In this document: positions 46,317 through 53,639 of the stretch, one piece after another
Layout of the letters: the number at the start of each line of letters is the position of its first letter
Numbering within the stretch: the first letter of the stretch is position 1
DNA from: Clostridiales bacterium
GTDB lineage: Bacteria > Bacillota > Clostridia > Christensenellales > CAG-138
Length of the DNA: 64,000 nucleotides
NCBI GenBank assembly: GCA_004558525.1
Contig: SFCQ01000003.1
Span: 124,001-188,000 of the forward strand
Direction: 5' to 3'
Translations under genes and position numbers: made by a program
The notes under the pieces: generated by a model
The model's database searches: none
Told to the model about the DNA's origin: nothing
Seen by the model: only the letters and a program-made list of their open reading frames with translations

Positions 46317-47021
46317 TTACGCCTCCGCGCCGGGCCTCCTGCGCTCCCCGAATATCGCGCTGCCTACGCGCACCATTGTTGCGCCTTCGGCAATGGCTGC
46401 CCTATAGTCCCCGCTCATGCCCATCGAAAGCTCATCCATAGCCACGTTTGGAAGGCCCAAGCCGGCCATGCGGTCGAAGAGCATCTTCATCTTTGCAAAG
46501 TAGCGGCGCGCATCAGCCTCGTCCACCGCAGGAGGTATGCACATCAGCCCTTTTACAAAAACGCCGTTTAAGCGGGAAATATTCGTTAAAAACTCCTCCA
46601 GCCCTTCTGCATAGGCGCCGCCCTTTTGCGGCTCGCCGCCTATGTTAACCTCTATAAGCACCTGCTGGACGATGCCCTTCTTCTGCGCCAGGCGCGAAAT
46701 CTCGTTTGCAAGCTCGAGCCTGTCAACAGATTGTATGGTCTTTACGTTGCCTATAACATATTTTACCTTATTAGTCTGCAATTGTCCAATAAAATGAACA
46801 TTTGAGCCTGCCTGTTCAAACATAGTGAGCTTTGCGGTAAGCTCCTGCGCACGGCTTTCGCCAAAGTTTTTGGCTCCGCAGGCTATGGCCTCCTTTATGC
46901 GCCCCTCGTCAACAAACTTGCTTACGGCGATAAGCGTTATATCCTCTTTTTTCCGTCCGGAGGCCTCGGCAGCCGCCTGCACGTTGGCCATTATCTCTTC
47001 GTAGTTTTCGCGCACGCTCAT
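46317..47021 (-). CDS. YggS-family PLP homeostasis protein
   Basis: 234 residues. PLP-binding single TIM-barrel protein of the YggS/PROSC/YlmE family: lysine in LIAVSKFV (about 34), NFGESRAQEL near 52, HFIGQLQTNKVK near 76, and SMGMSGDYRAAIAEGATMVRVGSAIFG at the end. It balances vitamin B6 and amino-acid pools; no enzymatic activity is established. Its ATG overlaps the stop of the HlyD-like gene (ATGA). Confidence 0.94.
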   Translation of the reverse strand: MSVRENYEEIMANVQAAAEASGRKKEDITLIAVSKFVDEGRIKEAIACGAKNFGESRAQELTAKLTMFEQAGSNVHFIGQLQTNKVKYVIGNVKTIQSVDRLELANEISRLAQKKGIVQQVLIEVNIGGEPQKGGAYAEGLEEFLTNISRLNGVFVKGLMCIPPAVDEADARRYFAKMKMLFDRMAGLGLPNVAMDELSMGMSGDYRAAIAEGATMVRVGSAIFGERRRPGAEA

Positions 47022-48199
47022 GGTTTTTTATACCTCATGCCTTCGCTCAATGTTCCTTCGCCGTCCCTTGCGCGGACTATGGAGTGTTCCCCGTCTGACG
47101 CTACAACATCAACCCGAACGTCATATGCGCCGTCTCTGCCCTCTATGGTAATTATGCTTGAGCCGTCTTTGTAGCCAACGGCGTCGCTTGGCAGCATTAT
47201 TCCGCTGACAGCGCTTTTTGCCTTAAGCGTTATCACCCTGTTGTTCAAAAGAGGGCCCATGTTCTCGTTTATCTCAAGCATGTTCATCACGCCCGCATCT
47301 GAATGGATAAGCTCCATCGCCCTTGCGGAAAACGACTGTTCTTCATAGCCGTCAAACGTTACGGTATAGTTTTCACCCTCCGACAATGCCGCGGCGTCGC
47401 TTTTATCCGTAACGAATGCCGCATACCATTTGTTCGGGTTTATCAATCTATATAAAAGATTGTTTGAAGCCCCGCCCAGCGAGTCCACCGTTCCGGATAT
47501 CGTGGCGTTTATAAGCGCCGCGTTCACGGTATCGAGCTTGTCCTTGTTAAGCACCTGCTCAAACCCGTCGAAATAAAAGCTGACCATACCGTCCCTTGCG
47601 GCGGATATATCTGTCTTATATGATGAAAGCTGGGTCTGCTTATCCTGCTTTGAATTATAAAGCCTTGTAAGCTCCTCGGTCGGCTGTACCGTTGACTTAA
47701 GGAAGGCCTCCCTCTGCTCCATAAGGCCCTTAAGCTCGCGCTGAAGCTCAAGCGCATCGCCCTCGCCGCCGCTTACGCATGCGCGTATTGCCGCGCGCTT
47801 TTGCTCTATCTGCAATTCTATGCTCGAAAGCTCCGCATTGTCCACGCCGCTCAGCTGCGATTTCTGCGCGTTATATATCTCCGCTTCAACGCTAAGGAGC
47901 GATTGCGCCATATCGTCCGTATAGCCCCACTTATACACCTCCGCCACGGGCATGCCCTCGTATACCGTTTCACCCTCTTTAACGGCAAAGCTCACCCTGT
48001 CGTACTTATCCACGCTTACGCTCATCTCATCGCGTATAAGCACGGCCTTCTTTTCTATCTCCACCTCCATAGCTCCGCTTTTGAGCGTTCCTCCGGCGCC
48101 GTCCTGCATAACTATTGCAAGCACGGCGACCGCAACGCCCACTATAAAGGTGAGCAAAAGATAGAATTTAGGTTTTATCCTTACCCTGCGCCTGCTCAT
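47018..48199 (-). CDS. HlyD-like membrane-fusion adaptor protein
   Basis: 393 residues. Short basic N-terminus, one membrane helix (about 12-33: YLLLTFIVGVAVAVLAIV), a lipoyl/barrel half, a central coiled coil (about 115-210) and a beta-barrel domain (YAAFVTDKSDAAALSEGENYTVTFDGY). The fold is that of HlyD adaptors, but no ABC partner is nearby. Clostridia commonly carry such a gene beside yggS-sepF; the role may lie in envelope biogenesis. I chose ATG 48199, with GGAGATA upstream; the frame is open upstream to 48322 without support. Confidence 0.82.
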   Translation of the reverse strand: MSRRRVRIKPKFYLLLTFIVGVAVAVLAIVMQDGAGGTLKSGAMEVEIEKKAVLIRDEMSVSVDKYDRVSFAVKEGETVYEGMPVAEVYKWGYTDDMAQSLLSVEAEIYNAQKSQLSGVDNAELSSIELQIEQKRAAIRACVSGGEGDALELQRELKGLMEQREAFLKSTVQPTEELTRLYNSKQDKQTQLSSYKTDISAARDGMVSFYFDGFEQVLNKDKLDTVNAALINATISGTVDSLGGASNNLLYRLINPNKWYAAFVTDKSDAAALSEGENYTVTFDGYEEQSFSARAMELIHSDAGVMNMLEINENMGPLLNNRVITLKAKSAVSGIMLPSDAVGYKDGSSIITIEGRDGAYDVRVDVVASDGEHSIVRARDGEGTLSEGMRYKKP

Positions 48200-48240
48200 C
48201 CGTATATCTCCGTATCTATATAAAAACTTGTATAAGCCAT
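48196..48240 (-). CDS. Possible 14-residue leader peptide before the HlyD-like gene
   Basis: MAYTSFYIDTEIYG followed by TGA. GGGGGAAGGAAA precedes its ATG, a better ribosome site than that of the HlyD-like gene, and its stop overlaps that gene's ATG (ATGA). It may couple translation between the M16 gene and the HlyD-like gene. No homology is visible; it could be chance. Confidence 0.3.
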   Translation of the reverse strand: MAYTSFYIDTEIYG

Positions 48241-48252
48241 TTTCCTTCCCCC

Positions 48253-49518
48253 TCAGCCCTTTATAAGCCGCTCTATTTTTGCCGTATCCATCTTTGCCGT
48301 TTTGCCGGCGACAAAGGCGCATATCGCGTTTTCGTCAAGCACGGTATCAAGTATAGCCTCAACATCCTGCATGGTGACGGCTTCAAGCTTCGGCAAAAGC
48401 CTCGCCTCCTCCTCCGCCCTGCCGAGCAAAAGCTCCGCCTTGCCTATTGCCGAGCTTCTTGCGGATGTGCTTTCCTGAGAGAGTATGTAGCCCACGCGCA
48501 TCTGCTCCTTCGCCCTGTCAAACTCCGCCTTCGTCAGCCCGTTCGCCCTGATGCTCCCAAGCTCCTCAAGCATAAGCTCCGCAACTGTCGCCGCGTTTGA
48601 AAGGCTCGTGCCGGCATACGCCGTAAGGTATCCGGTCTCAGCATATGAAGTGGGATATGTATATATTGAATACGCAAGCCCTCTTTGCTCCCTTATTCTT
48701 TGGAACAGCCTTGAGCTCATGCAGCCGCCAAGCGCGTTGTTCAGCACCAGCAGCGCGAACCGCCTTGCGTCGTTTGCGCCGAAGCCCGGCATGCCAATGC
48801 ATATATGCCCCTGCTCCGCATCCCTGTCCGCAAAGCCCACCCTTCTGCCGGGGCCAAGCCTTGATGCTATCCTTTCTTCCCCCGCGCCTGAATTGAGCGC
48901 CGCAAACGAGCCGGAGAGCATGTCCGTAAGCTTTGCTTTATCAAAGCTGCCCGCGCAGGATATAACAATGTCCCCTCCGCGGTAGCGTTTATCCATATAC
49001 CTTATAAGCGAAGCCCTGCTGAACGCGTTCACCGTTTTTTCCGTGCCAAGCACGGGCCTTGCTATCGGGCAGTTTTCAAACAAAAGCGAGCATATGCCCT
49101 CGTGCGCCACATCTTCGGGAGAGTCGTCGTTCATAAGTATCTCTTCCGTGACAACGCCCTTTTCCCTTTCGATATCGCCCTCATCCAAATTTGAGTTTAG
49201 CAAAAGGTCGCTCATTATATCTATGGCCCTGTCTATATGCTCGTCCAGCACCTTTGCATAAAAGCATGTACATTCCTTTGATGTAAATGCGTTCAGGTTG
49301 CCGCCCATGTCGTCCATCTCGGCCGCTATCTGCGAGGCAGTCCGCCGCCTTGTACCCTTGAAGAGTATATGCTCTATAAAATGCGATGCGCCGTATTCAC
49401 CCTCCGCCTCATAAACCGAGCCTGATTTTACCCACACGCCTATAGACGCGCTGCGGCAATCAGGCATAGCCTCGCACACTATTCTTGTGCCGTTTTTAAG
49501 CTCGCTCTTTTCTATCAA
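48253..49518 (-). CDS. M16-family zinc peptidase (MlpA/YmxG-like)
   Basis: 421 residues. Inverted zinc motif H46-F-I-E49-H50, with the third ligand expected in GVVTEEILMNDDSPEDVAHE. The second half contains the family's R/Y region (RIREQRGLAYSIYTYPTSYAETGYLTAYAGTS). Both pitrilysin lobes are present, so full length. It begins at TTG 49518, 3 nt after the previous stop, so coupling is likely. In Bacillus an M16 peptidase gene (mlpA) follows ylxY, the same order as here. Confidence 0.92.
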   Translation of the reverse strand: MIEKSELKNGTRIVCEAMPDCRSASIGVWVKSGSVYEAEGEYGASHFIEHILFKGTRRRTASQIAAEMDDMGGNLNAFTSKECTCFYAKVLDEHIDRAIDIMSDLLLNSNLDEGDIEREKGVVTEEILMNDDSPEDVAHEGICSLLFENCPIARPVLGTEKTVNAFSRASLIRYMDKRYRGGDIVISCAGSFDKAKLTDMLSGSFAALNSGAGEERIASRLGPGRRVGFADRDAEQGHICIGMPGFGANDARRFALLVLNNALGGCMSSRLFQRIREQRGLAYSIYTYPTSYAETGYLTAYAGTSLSNAATVAELMLEELGSIRANGLTKAEFDRAKEQMRVGYILSQESTSARSSAIGKAELLLGRAEEEARLLPKLEAVTMQDVEAILDTVLDENAICAFVAGKTAKMDTAKIERLIKG

Positions 49519-49521
49519 TTC

Positions 49522-50220
49522 CTATACCATGCCGTTAAGCACCTCAGAGACGCTCACGGCCCTTATACCTTTCGCACTTAATCCGTCTATCAGCCCTTCA
49601 AGCGCATCTGCGCAGGCTCTTGTGGGCTGTAGTAGTATTATACTTCCTATTATTGGCTCATTCAATCCCCGCTTGATTATATCATCCTTATTTCCTGCCG
49701 AACAGCGCAGATCTACCGTGCACAGCACCTGCCTTAGTCCCAGCGCGCGCGACGCCCGCGCGGACATAGCCACGCTCCTTGTGCCGGAATAATACAGCGT
49801 CGCGTCCACGCCCGATATATTCTTTATGGACTCCAGGCTTCTCTTAACGTCCTCCCTCACCTCGCTGAGCTTGCCGTCAAAGGAGGGATCGTCCCCCATT
49901 GTACCTATCTCATGCCCTTCGTCTGCCATGCGCAGAAGCGCAGCTTCGTTATCCCTGGCCCATTTGCCGCTTACCATAAATGTCGCCTTCACATTTTTGC
50001 TTTTCAGCGTATCAAGTATGTCGTCTATCGCGGCGGCGTTCCACGATACCGCAAACTCAAGCGCGATAGCGTCCTCCGCCTTTCCCCTGTAGGCAGGGCC
50101 TGCATACAAGCCCGCCATCACGGCAGCGGCGTCCTGCTCGCTTGTCAGCATATACAATGCGGCTATTATAAAAGCTAAAAACAGATTTACGGCCCATGTG
50201 TTCCTTCTTGGCTTTTTCAT
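49522..50220 (-). CDS. YlxY-like polysaccharide deacetylase homologue with degenerate active site
   Basis: 232 residues. N-terminal membrane anchor (about 9-27), then a NodB-like barrel. The usual catalytic FDDG is replaced by FAVSWNAAAIDDILD and the metal HSxxH motif by GTMGDDPSFDG, so zinc and base residues appear to be lost. KNVKATFMVSGKWA and EGHEIGTM keep the fold's signature. Probably a non-catalytic carbohydrate-binding or structural homologue. RBS AGGAG. First gene of the run down to the DivIVA fusion and beyond. Confidence 0.82.
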   Translation of the reverse strand: MKKPRRNTWAVNLFLAFIIAALYMLTSEQDAAAVMAGLYAGPAYRGKAEDAIALEFAVSWNAAAIDDILDTLKSKNVKATFMVSGKWARDNEAALLRMADEGHEIGTMGDDPSFDGKLSEVREDVKRSLESIKNISGVDATLYYSGTRSVAMSARASRALGLRQVLCTVDLRCSAGNKDDIIKRGLNEPIIGSIILLQPTRACADALEGLIDGLSAKGIRAVSVSEVLNGMV

Positions 50221-50340
50221 GCGCTCCTATTCCCCCATTCGCAGGACATTCCCTTATGAATGATATGATATATACACGCGCTATATTACCATATCCGTCA
50301 ATGCCATAAGCCGGCAAGGAGAGGCGGGGTTTCAAGGAGC

Positions 50341-50451
50341 ATGCAGAACGCCATAGCCGCGTCAAGCTCGCTTGAAATAGCGGCAGATAAGCATAAAAAC
50401 GCCGCGGGCGAATGGCGGGTGCTCGTAAAACAGTTTCAGTTCCGGCAGTAA
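50341..50451 (+). CDS. Possible 36-residue ORF (remnant or small protein)
   Basis: It reads MQNAIAASSSLEIAAD... and ends VKQFQFRQ before TAA. AAGGAG lies only 1 nt before the ATG, too close for good initiation. A hairpin follows directly. It could be the tail of a gene displaced by the neighbouring cassette. No family recognised. Confidence 0.2.
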   Translation: MQNAIAASSSLEIAADKHKNAAGEWRVLVKQFQFRQ

Positions 50452-50466
50452 TGTCTGCCGGGACTG
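50437..50466 (+). terminator. Hairpin upstream of the acetyltransferase cassette
   Basis: 12-bp stem CAGTTCCGGCAG/CTGCCGGGACTG with one G-U pair and a 6-nt loop, followed by TTCTTGC. The T-tract is weak. Confidence 0.4.
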
Positions 50467-50469
50467 TTC

Positions 50470-50498
50470 TTGCATATATTGAAGTCGTATGATATGAT
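50470..50498 (+). promoter_or_regulatory. Promoter of the acetyltransferase gene
   Basis: -35 TTGCAT, 17-bp spacer, -10 TATGAT; AAGGAG precedes the ATG at 50549. It lies outside the 16-bp inverted repeats, just upstream of the left one. Confidence 0.65.
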
Positions 50499-50509
50499 TA
50501 AACAGACTG

Positions 50510-50525
50510 ATAAACTGGAATTTAT
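50510..50525 (+). repeat. Left 16-bp inverted repeat of the acetyltransferase cassette
   Basis: ATAAACTGGAATTTAT; its exact reverse complement is at 51064-51079. Confidence 0.85.
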
Positions 50526-50548
50526 TTGATTAAGGAGAATTGACAATA

Positions 50549-51055
50549 ATGTTGGGATTAAAAAGATTGTCAGTTGATGATGGTTTAGATATTTACACAA
50601 TGCTGCAAGAAATTCCTGCTGAAGAAAATGGATTAATTAACAAAGCCAACGGATTAACATTTGATGAGTATAAAGAATGGCTGATTGTAAAGCAGAAGGA
50701 TTCTGAGCAAAAAGGGATTGTAGATGGTTGGAAAGTGCCTTCTACAACTTTTTGGCTATATGCTGATGGTATTCCGGTTGGATTTGGTTCTGTCAGACAT
50801 TATTTGACTGAGGCACTGAGAAAAGCAGGAGGACATATCGGGTGCGGAATTGCACCAGCGTTTCGTGGAAAAGGATATGGAAAAGAACTGCTGAGATTAT
50901 TACTTAATGAAGCGAAAGAAATGGGAATAGATAAAGTGTTAGTAACCATTCTTTTAGATAACATAGCATCTCAAGCTGTGGCACTAGCAAACGGAGGTGT
51001 TGTTACTGAAAGAACTGACGAGAGAGTTTTCATTTGGATTGATACTAAGAAATAA
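50549..51055 (+). CDS. GNAT-family N-acetyltransferase, probably acquired
   Basis: 168 residues. Acetyl-CoA motif A is GCGIAPAFRGKGYGKELLRLLL (about 105-126, R/Q-x-x-G-x-G/A form). The acceptor is unknown; the group resembles ribosomal-protein or small-molecule acetyltransferases. ATG 50549 has AAGGAG 11 nt upstream. Low GC and Ile codons mainly ATT set it apart from the neighbours, which prefer ATA. It lies between perfect 16-bp inverted repeats and beside a repeat island, all pointing to recent transfer. Confidence 0.85.
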   Translation: MLGLKRLSVDDGLDIYTMLQEIPAEENGLINKANGLTFDEYKEWLIVKQKDSEQKGIVDGWKVPSTTFWLYADGIPVGFGSVRHYLTEALRKAGGHIGCGIAPAFRGKGYGKELLRLLLNEAKEMGIDKVLVTILLDNIASQAVALANGGVVTERTDERVFIWIDTKK

Positions 51056-51063
51056 AAAGGAAT

Positions 51064-51079
51064 ATAAATTCCAGTTTAT
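51064..51079 (-). repeat. Right 16-bp inverted repeat of the acetyltransferase cassette
   Basis: ATAAATTCCAGTTTAT, exact reverse complement of 50510-50525, 8 nt after the acetyltransferase stop. Confidence 0.85.
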
Positions 51080-51120
51080 TGAACTGAAAAAGAGCGCACT
51101 TCTATACACCTTTCGGTGTA

Positions 51121-51318
51121 GTGTGTTACGCGTGGAACTTGGCTCTCCCTTTGGGAGAGCTGTCGGCGCAGCCGACTGATCGGGGTAGTGCGTTACGCGC
51201 GGAACTTGGCTCTCCCTTTGGGAGAGCTGTCGGCGCAGCCGACTGATCGGGGTAGTGTGTTACGCGTGTAACTTGGCTCTCCCTTTGGGAGAGCTGTCGG
51301 CGCAGCCGACTGAGAGGG
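51121..51318 (+). repeat. 67-bp tandem repeat, three copies
   Basis: Units start at 51121, 51188 and 51255. Each contains GGCTCTCCC/GGGAGAGC and GTCGGC/GCCGAC hairpins joined head to tail; the third unit ends GAGAGGG at the DUF559 gene. The units differ at only a few positions. Hairpin pairs of this sequence type are widespread in gut Clostridia. Confidence 0.85.
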
Positions 51319-51324
51319 AAAAAC

Positions 51325-51705
51325 ATGACCATACCAAAGGACAACAGCCAACTGGAAAACGCACGGCGGTTACGCAGGGAGATGACACCCCACGAACGAA
51401 AGCTCTGGTATCTTTTCCTCCGCAAATATCCGGTGAAGATTTATAAACAGCGAATCATCGGGAGATTTATCGTAGACTTTTATTGTGCTTCTGCCAGGTT
51501 AGTGATTGAATTGGACGGTTCTCAACACTATGAGCCTCAAGGGATGGCCTATGATTCTGAGCGTTCCGCATTTTTGACAGCGCTTGGATTGGAGGTTCTG
51601 CGTTTTTCCAACCGGGATGTCGATAGGGATTTTCGTGGTGTGTGCACACAAATTGATATTACCATTCAAAAGCGCCTGCAAGGCCCTCTCAGTCACCTTC
51701 GGTGA
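51325..51705 (+). CDS. DUF559 endonuclease-like protein
   Basis: 126 residues of the DUF559 family (Vsr/restriction-endonuclease-like fold): MTPHERKLWYLFLRKYP, the core GRFIVDFYCASARLVIELDGSQHYE with D (in VDF) and E-L-D-G as likely metal residues, and LGLEVLRFSNRDV. It is the only gene between inverted copies of the GGCTCTCCC hairpin unit: left 51271-51319, right about 51685-51729, the latter overlapping its last codons. Ile codons ATT/ATC dominate. The family is often found on mobile DNA; its biological function is unproven. Confidence 0.9.
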   Translation: MTIPKDNSQLENARRLRREMTPHERKLWYLFLRKYPVKIYKQRIIGRFIVDFYCASARLVIELDGSQHYEPQGMAYDSERSAFLTALGLEVLRFSNRDVDRDFRGVCTQIDITIQKRLQGPLSHLR

Positions 51706-51729
51706 CAGCTCTCCCAGAGGGAGAGCCAA
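51685..51729 (-). repeat. Inverted partner of the 67-bp hairpin repeat
   Basis: Contains CCCTCTCAGTCACC, a small GTCACC/GGTGAC hairpin and CTCTCCC/GGGAGAG, that is, the reverse complement of the unit left of the DUF559 gene with the inner stem changed from GTCGGC to GTCACC. Both arms changed together. Confidence 0.75.
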
Positions 51730-51772
51730 GGAGGCTGCCTGCAACTGCGCCATGGGTCACAATAGCATAAGA

Positions 51773-51804
51773 AACGGAGCGCATCTGTACCGATACGCTC
51801 CGTT
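51773..51804 (+). terminator. Hairpin downstream of the DUF559 gene
   Basis: AACGGAGCG/CGCTCCGTT, 9-bp stem with a 14-nt loop; the T-tract after it is poor (AACTGTCTT). Confidence 0.4.
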
Positions 51805-51845
51805 AACTGTCTTACGAGTACCCCTCTAATGGGCGCGGCTTCAAC

Positions 51846-52040
51846 CTGTCGATAAACCCTGGGGTTGTTAAGGGGCGCTGCCCCTTAAGCTTTATTCCGG
51901 CTCTGACGGCATGCACGTCAGAACGGATGAAAACCCAGAGGTTTTCGTACCTTGCGGGTTTTGCCGCCCTGGAGCGAATGCGAGAGGCGAAACCCGAAAA
52001 AACTCAAAAAAGTGGCGACCAGCCACTTTTTTGACACTCT
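51846..52040 (+). repeat. Dispersed five-hairpin element, copy C
   Basis: The same five hairpins as copies A and B. Hairpin 4 has GGCGAAACCCG (U-G pair) like copy B, and the last hairpin is AAAAAAGTGGC/GCCACTTTTTT. The loop GACCA equals that of B and differs from GTTCA in A. It ends GACACTCT directly before the gdhA terminator hairpin. It lies between two convergent genes. Confidence 0.85.
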
Positions 52041-52068
52041 CACGCCGCGGGCGAATGCCCGCGGCGTG
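52041..52068. terminator. gdhA-side hairpin terminator
   Basis: Perfect 12-bp stem CACGCCGCGGGC/GCCCGCGGCGTG with GAAT loop. On the plus strand TTATATTTT follows; on the minus strand the T-tract is missing. Confidence 0.65.
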
Positions 52069-52094
52069 CTTATATTTTGTATTCGGGGGTTTTA

Positions 52095-53441
52095 TCAGAC
52101 GATACCCTGAGCCATCATGGCGTCGGCAACCTTCTTGAAGCCCGCGATGTTGGCGCCGGCTACCAGGTTGTAGCCAAGGCCAGCCTCGGCAGCAGCCTTC
52201 TCGGAGGCGGCATGGATGTTGATCATGATGTGATGCAGCTTCTCGTCAACCTCTTCAGGCTTCCAGGTGAGGCGCTCGGAGTTCTGGCTCATCTCAAGGC
52301 CGGATACGGCGACGCCGCCGGCGTTGACAGCCTTGGAAGGAGCCACGATAAGGCCCTTATCCATCAGGAAGTAGAGCGCTTCGTTGGTGGTGGGCATGTT
52401 GGCGACCTCAATGTAATACTTGAGGTCGTTGGCGAGCATCTGCTCGGCTTCCTTCATGCCGATCTCGTTCTGATATGCGCAAGGCATGCATACATCGACC
52501 TTCTGGCCCCAGGGCTTCTGGCCGGCAAAGAACTGTACGCCAAACTTGTCGGCATAGTCCTTGACCTTGTTGCGGCCGCTGTTGCGCATTTCGAGCAGGT
52601 ATTCGATCTTCTCCTCGGTAACGACACCGTCGGGATCGTAGATATAACCGTCAGGGCCGGCAAGGGTGACGACCTTGGCGCCAAGCTGAGCAGCCTTCTT
52701 GCAGACGCCCCAGGCAACGTTGCCGAAGCCGGAAACGGCTATGGTCTTGCCCTCTATGGTGTCATGCTCATGCTTGAGAACCTCGCAGAGATAGTACACA
52801 GCGCCGTAACCGGTAGCTTCCGGACGGAAGGGGCTGCCGCCGAAAGAGGGAGCCTTGCCGGTAAGCACGCCGTTTTCATACGCGCCGCGGATGCGCTTAT
52901 ACTGGCCAAACAGGAAGCCGATCTCGCGGCCGCCTACGCCTATATCGCCGGCGGGAACGTCTACATTAGGACCAATGTGGCGCTGAAGCTCGGTCATGAA
53001 GCTCTGGCAGAAACGCATGATCTCAGCGTCGCTCTTGCCGTTGGGATCGAAGTCGCTGCCGCCCTTGCCGCCGCCCATAGGCAGGCTGGTGAGGCTGTTC
53101 TTGAAGGTCTGCTCGAAACCGAGGAACTTCATAACAGACAGATTGACATGAGATGCAAAGCGCAGACCTCCCTTGTAGGGGCCTATGGCGCTGTTGAACT
53201 GCACGCGGAAGCCGCGGTTGACGTTGACGTTACCTGCGTCGTCTACCCAGGGAACGCGGAACTCTATCACGCGCTCGGGCTCGACAAGGCGCTCAAGCAA
53301 GCCGGCCTTCTGATACTCGGGATGCTGATCGATAACAGTCTCAAGGGATTTGAGGACCTCTTCAACGGTCTGAAGGAACTCAGGCTCATTCTTGTCACGC
53401 TTCTGTACCTTCTCCAGGACTTCCTGAATGTACGCGTTCAT
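52095..53441 (-). CDS. gdhA: NADP-type glutamate dehydrogenase
   Basis: 448 residues. It interconverts 2-oxoglutarate plus ammonium and glutamate. Motifs: PYKGGLRFASHVNLSVMKFLGFEQTFKNSLT with the substrate-binding Lys, PMGGGKGGSDFDP with the catalytic Lys, and the Rossmann loop SGFGNVAWG. Length and motifs fit the hexameric, biosynthetic class. ATG 53441 has GGAGG 7 nt upstream; the frame extends 14 codons further without an RBS. Codons are ATC/CTG-rich, as in a highly expressed gene. A perfect -35 and an inverted repeat lie upstream. Confidence 0.96.
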   Translation of the reverse strand: MNAYIQEVLEKVQKRDKNEPEFLQTVEEVLKSLETVIDQHPEYQKAGLLERLVEPERVIEFRVPWVDDAGNVNVNRGFRVQFNSAIGPYKGGLRFASHVNLSVMKFLGFEQTFKNSLTSLPMGGGKGGSDFDPNGKSDAEIMRFCQSFMTELQRHIGPNVDVPAGDIGVGGREIGFLFGQYKRIRGAYENGVLTGKAPSFGGSPFRPEATGYGAVYYLCEVLKHEHDTIEGKTIAVSGFGNVAWGVCKKAAQLGAKVVTLAGPDGYIYDPDGVVTEEKIEYLLEMRNSGRNKVKDYADKFGVQFFAGQKPWGQKVDVCMPCAYQNEIGMKEAEQMLANDLKYYIEVANMPTTNEALYFLMDKGLIVAPSKAVNAGGVAVSGLEMSQNSERLTWKPEEVDEKLHHIMINIHAASEKAAAEAGLGYNLVAGANIAGFKKVADAMMAQGIV

Positions 53442-53511
53442 GGTTATACCTCCAAATATAATAATGCTTTTCATGATATGCATGCATGCCCATCAAGCCT
53501 GCATCACATAC

Positions 53512-53547
53512 CATTGTTATGATAAATCTACGGTATAACAATGTCAA
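53512..53547 (-). promoter_or_regulatory. gdhA promoter with overlapping 9-bp inverted repeat
   Basis: Minus strand: -35 TTGACA (53547-53542), 17-bp spacer, -10 TATCAT (53524-53519). CATTGTTAT (53512-53520) and ATAACAATG (53535-53543) are perfect inverted repeats that overlap both elements, so a regulator bound there would block RNA polymerase. Confidence 0.7.
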
Positions 53548-53639
53548 GCTAATTGTACACAAATAATCCATGCAAAGCCTTTTTTGGCAAAAGGCATGTG
53601 TTTTAGAATACCCATCCTTAATATATGATATAAACGGCT

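Larger units (their letters stand above)
50221..50548. other. Intergenic region before the acetyltransferase cassette
   Basis: About 330 bp. It holds the upstream side of the ylxY-like gene (no clean promoter assigned), a possible 36-codon ORF, a hairpin at 50437-50466, then the acetyltransferase promoter and the left 16-bp repeat. Base composition falls sharply at about 50470. Confidence 0.5.
51706..52094. other. Intergenic region between the DUF559 gene and gdhA
   Basis: About 390 bp. In order: the end of the inverted hairpin repeat, a 9-bp hairpin (51773-51804), element copy C (51846-52040) and the gdhA terminator (52041-52068). No gene seen. Confidence 0.65.

Noticed and set aside
51121..51318. 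CRISPR array
   Set aside because: Three 67-bp units without unique spacers and with internal hairpins; tandem repeat and not CRISPR. No cas genes nearby.
52077..53522. 481-residue ORF antisense to gdhA
   Set aside because: It mirrors the gdhA reading frame, has no family motif and lacks a ribosome site. gdhA motifs on the minus strand are unambiguous.
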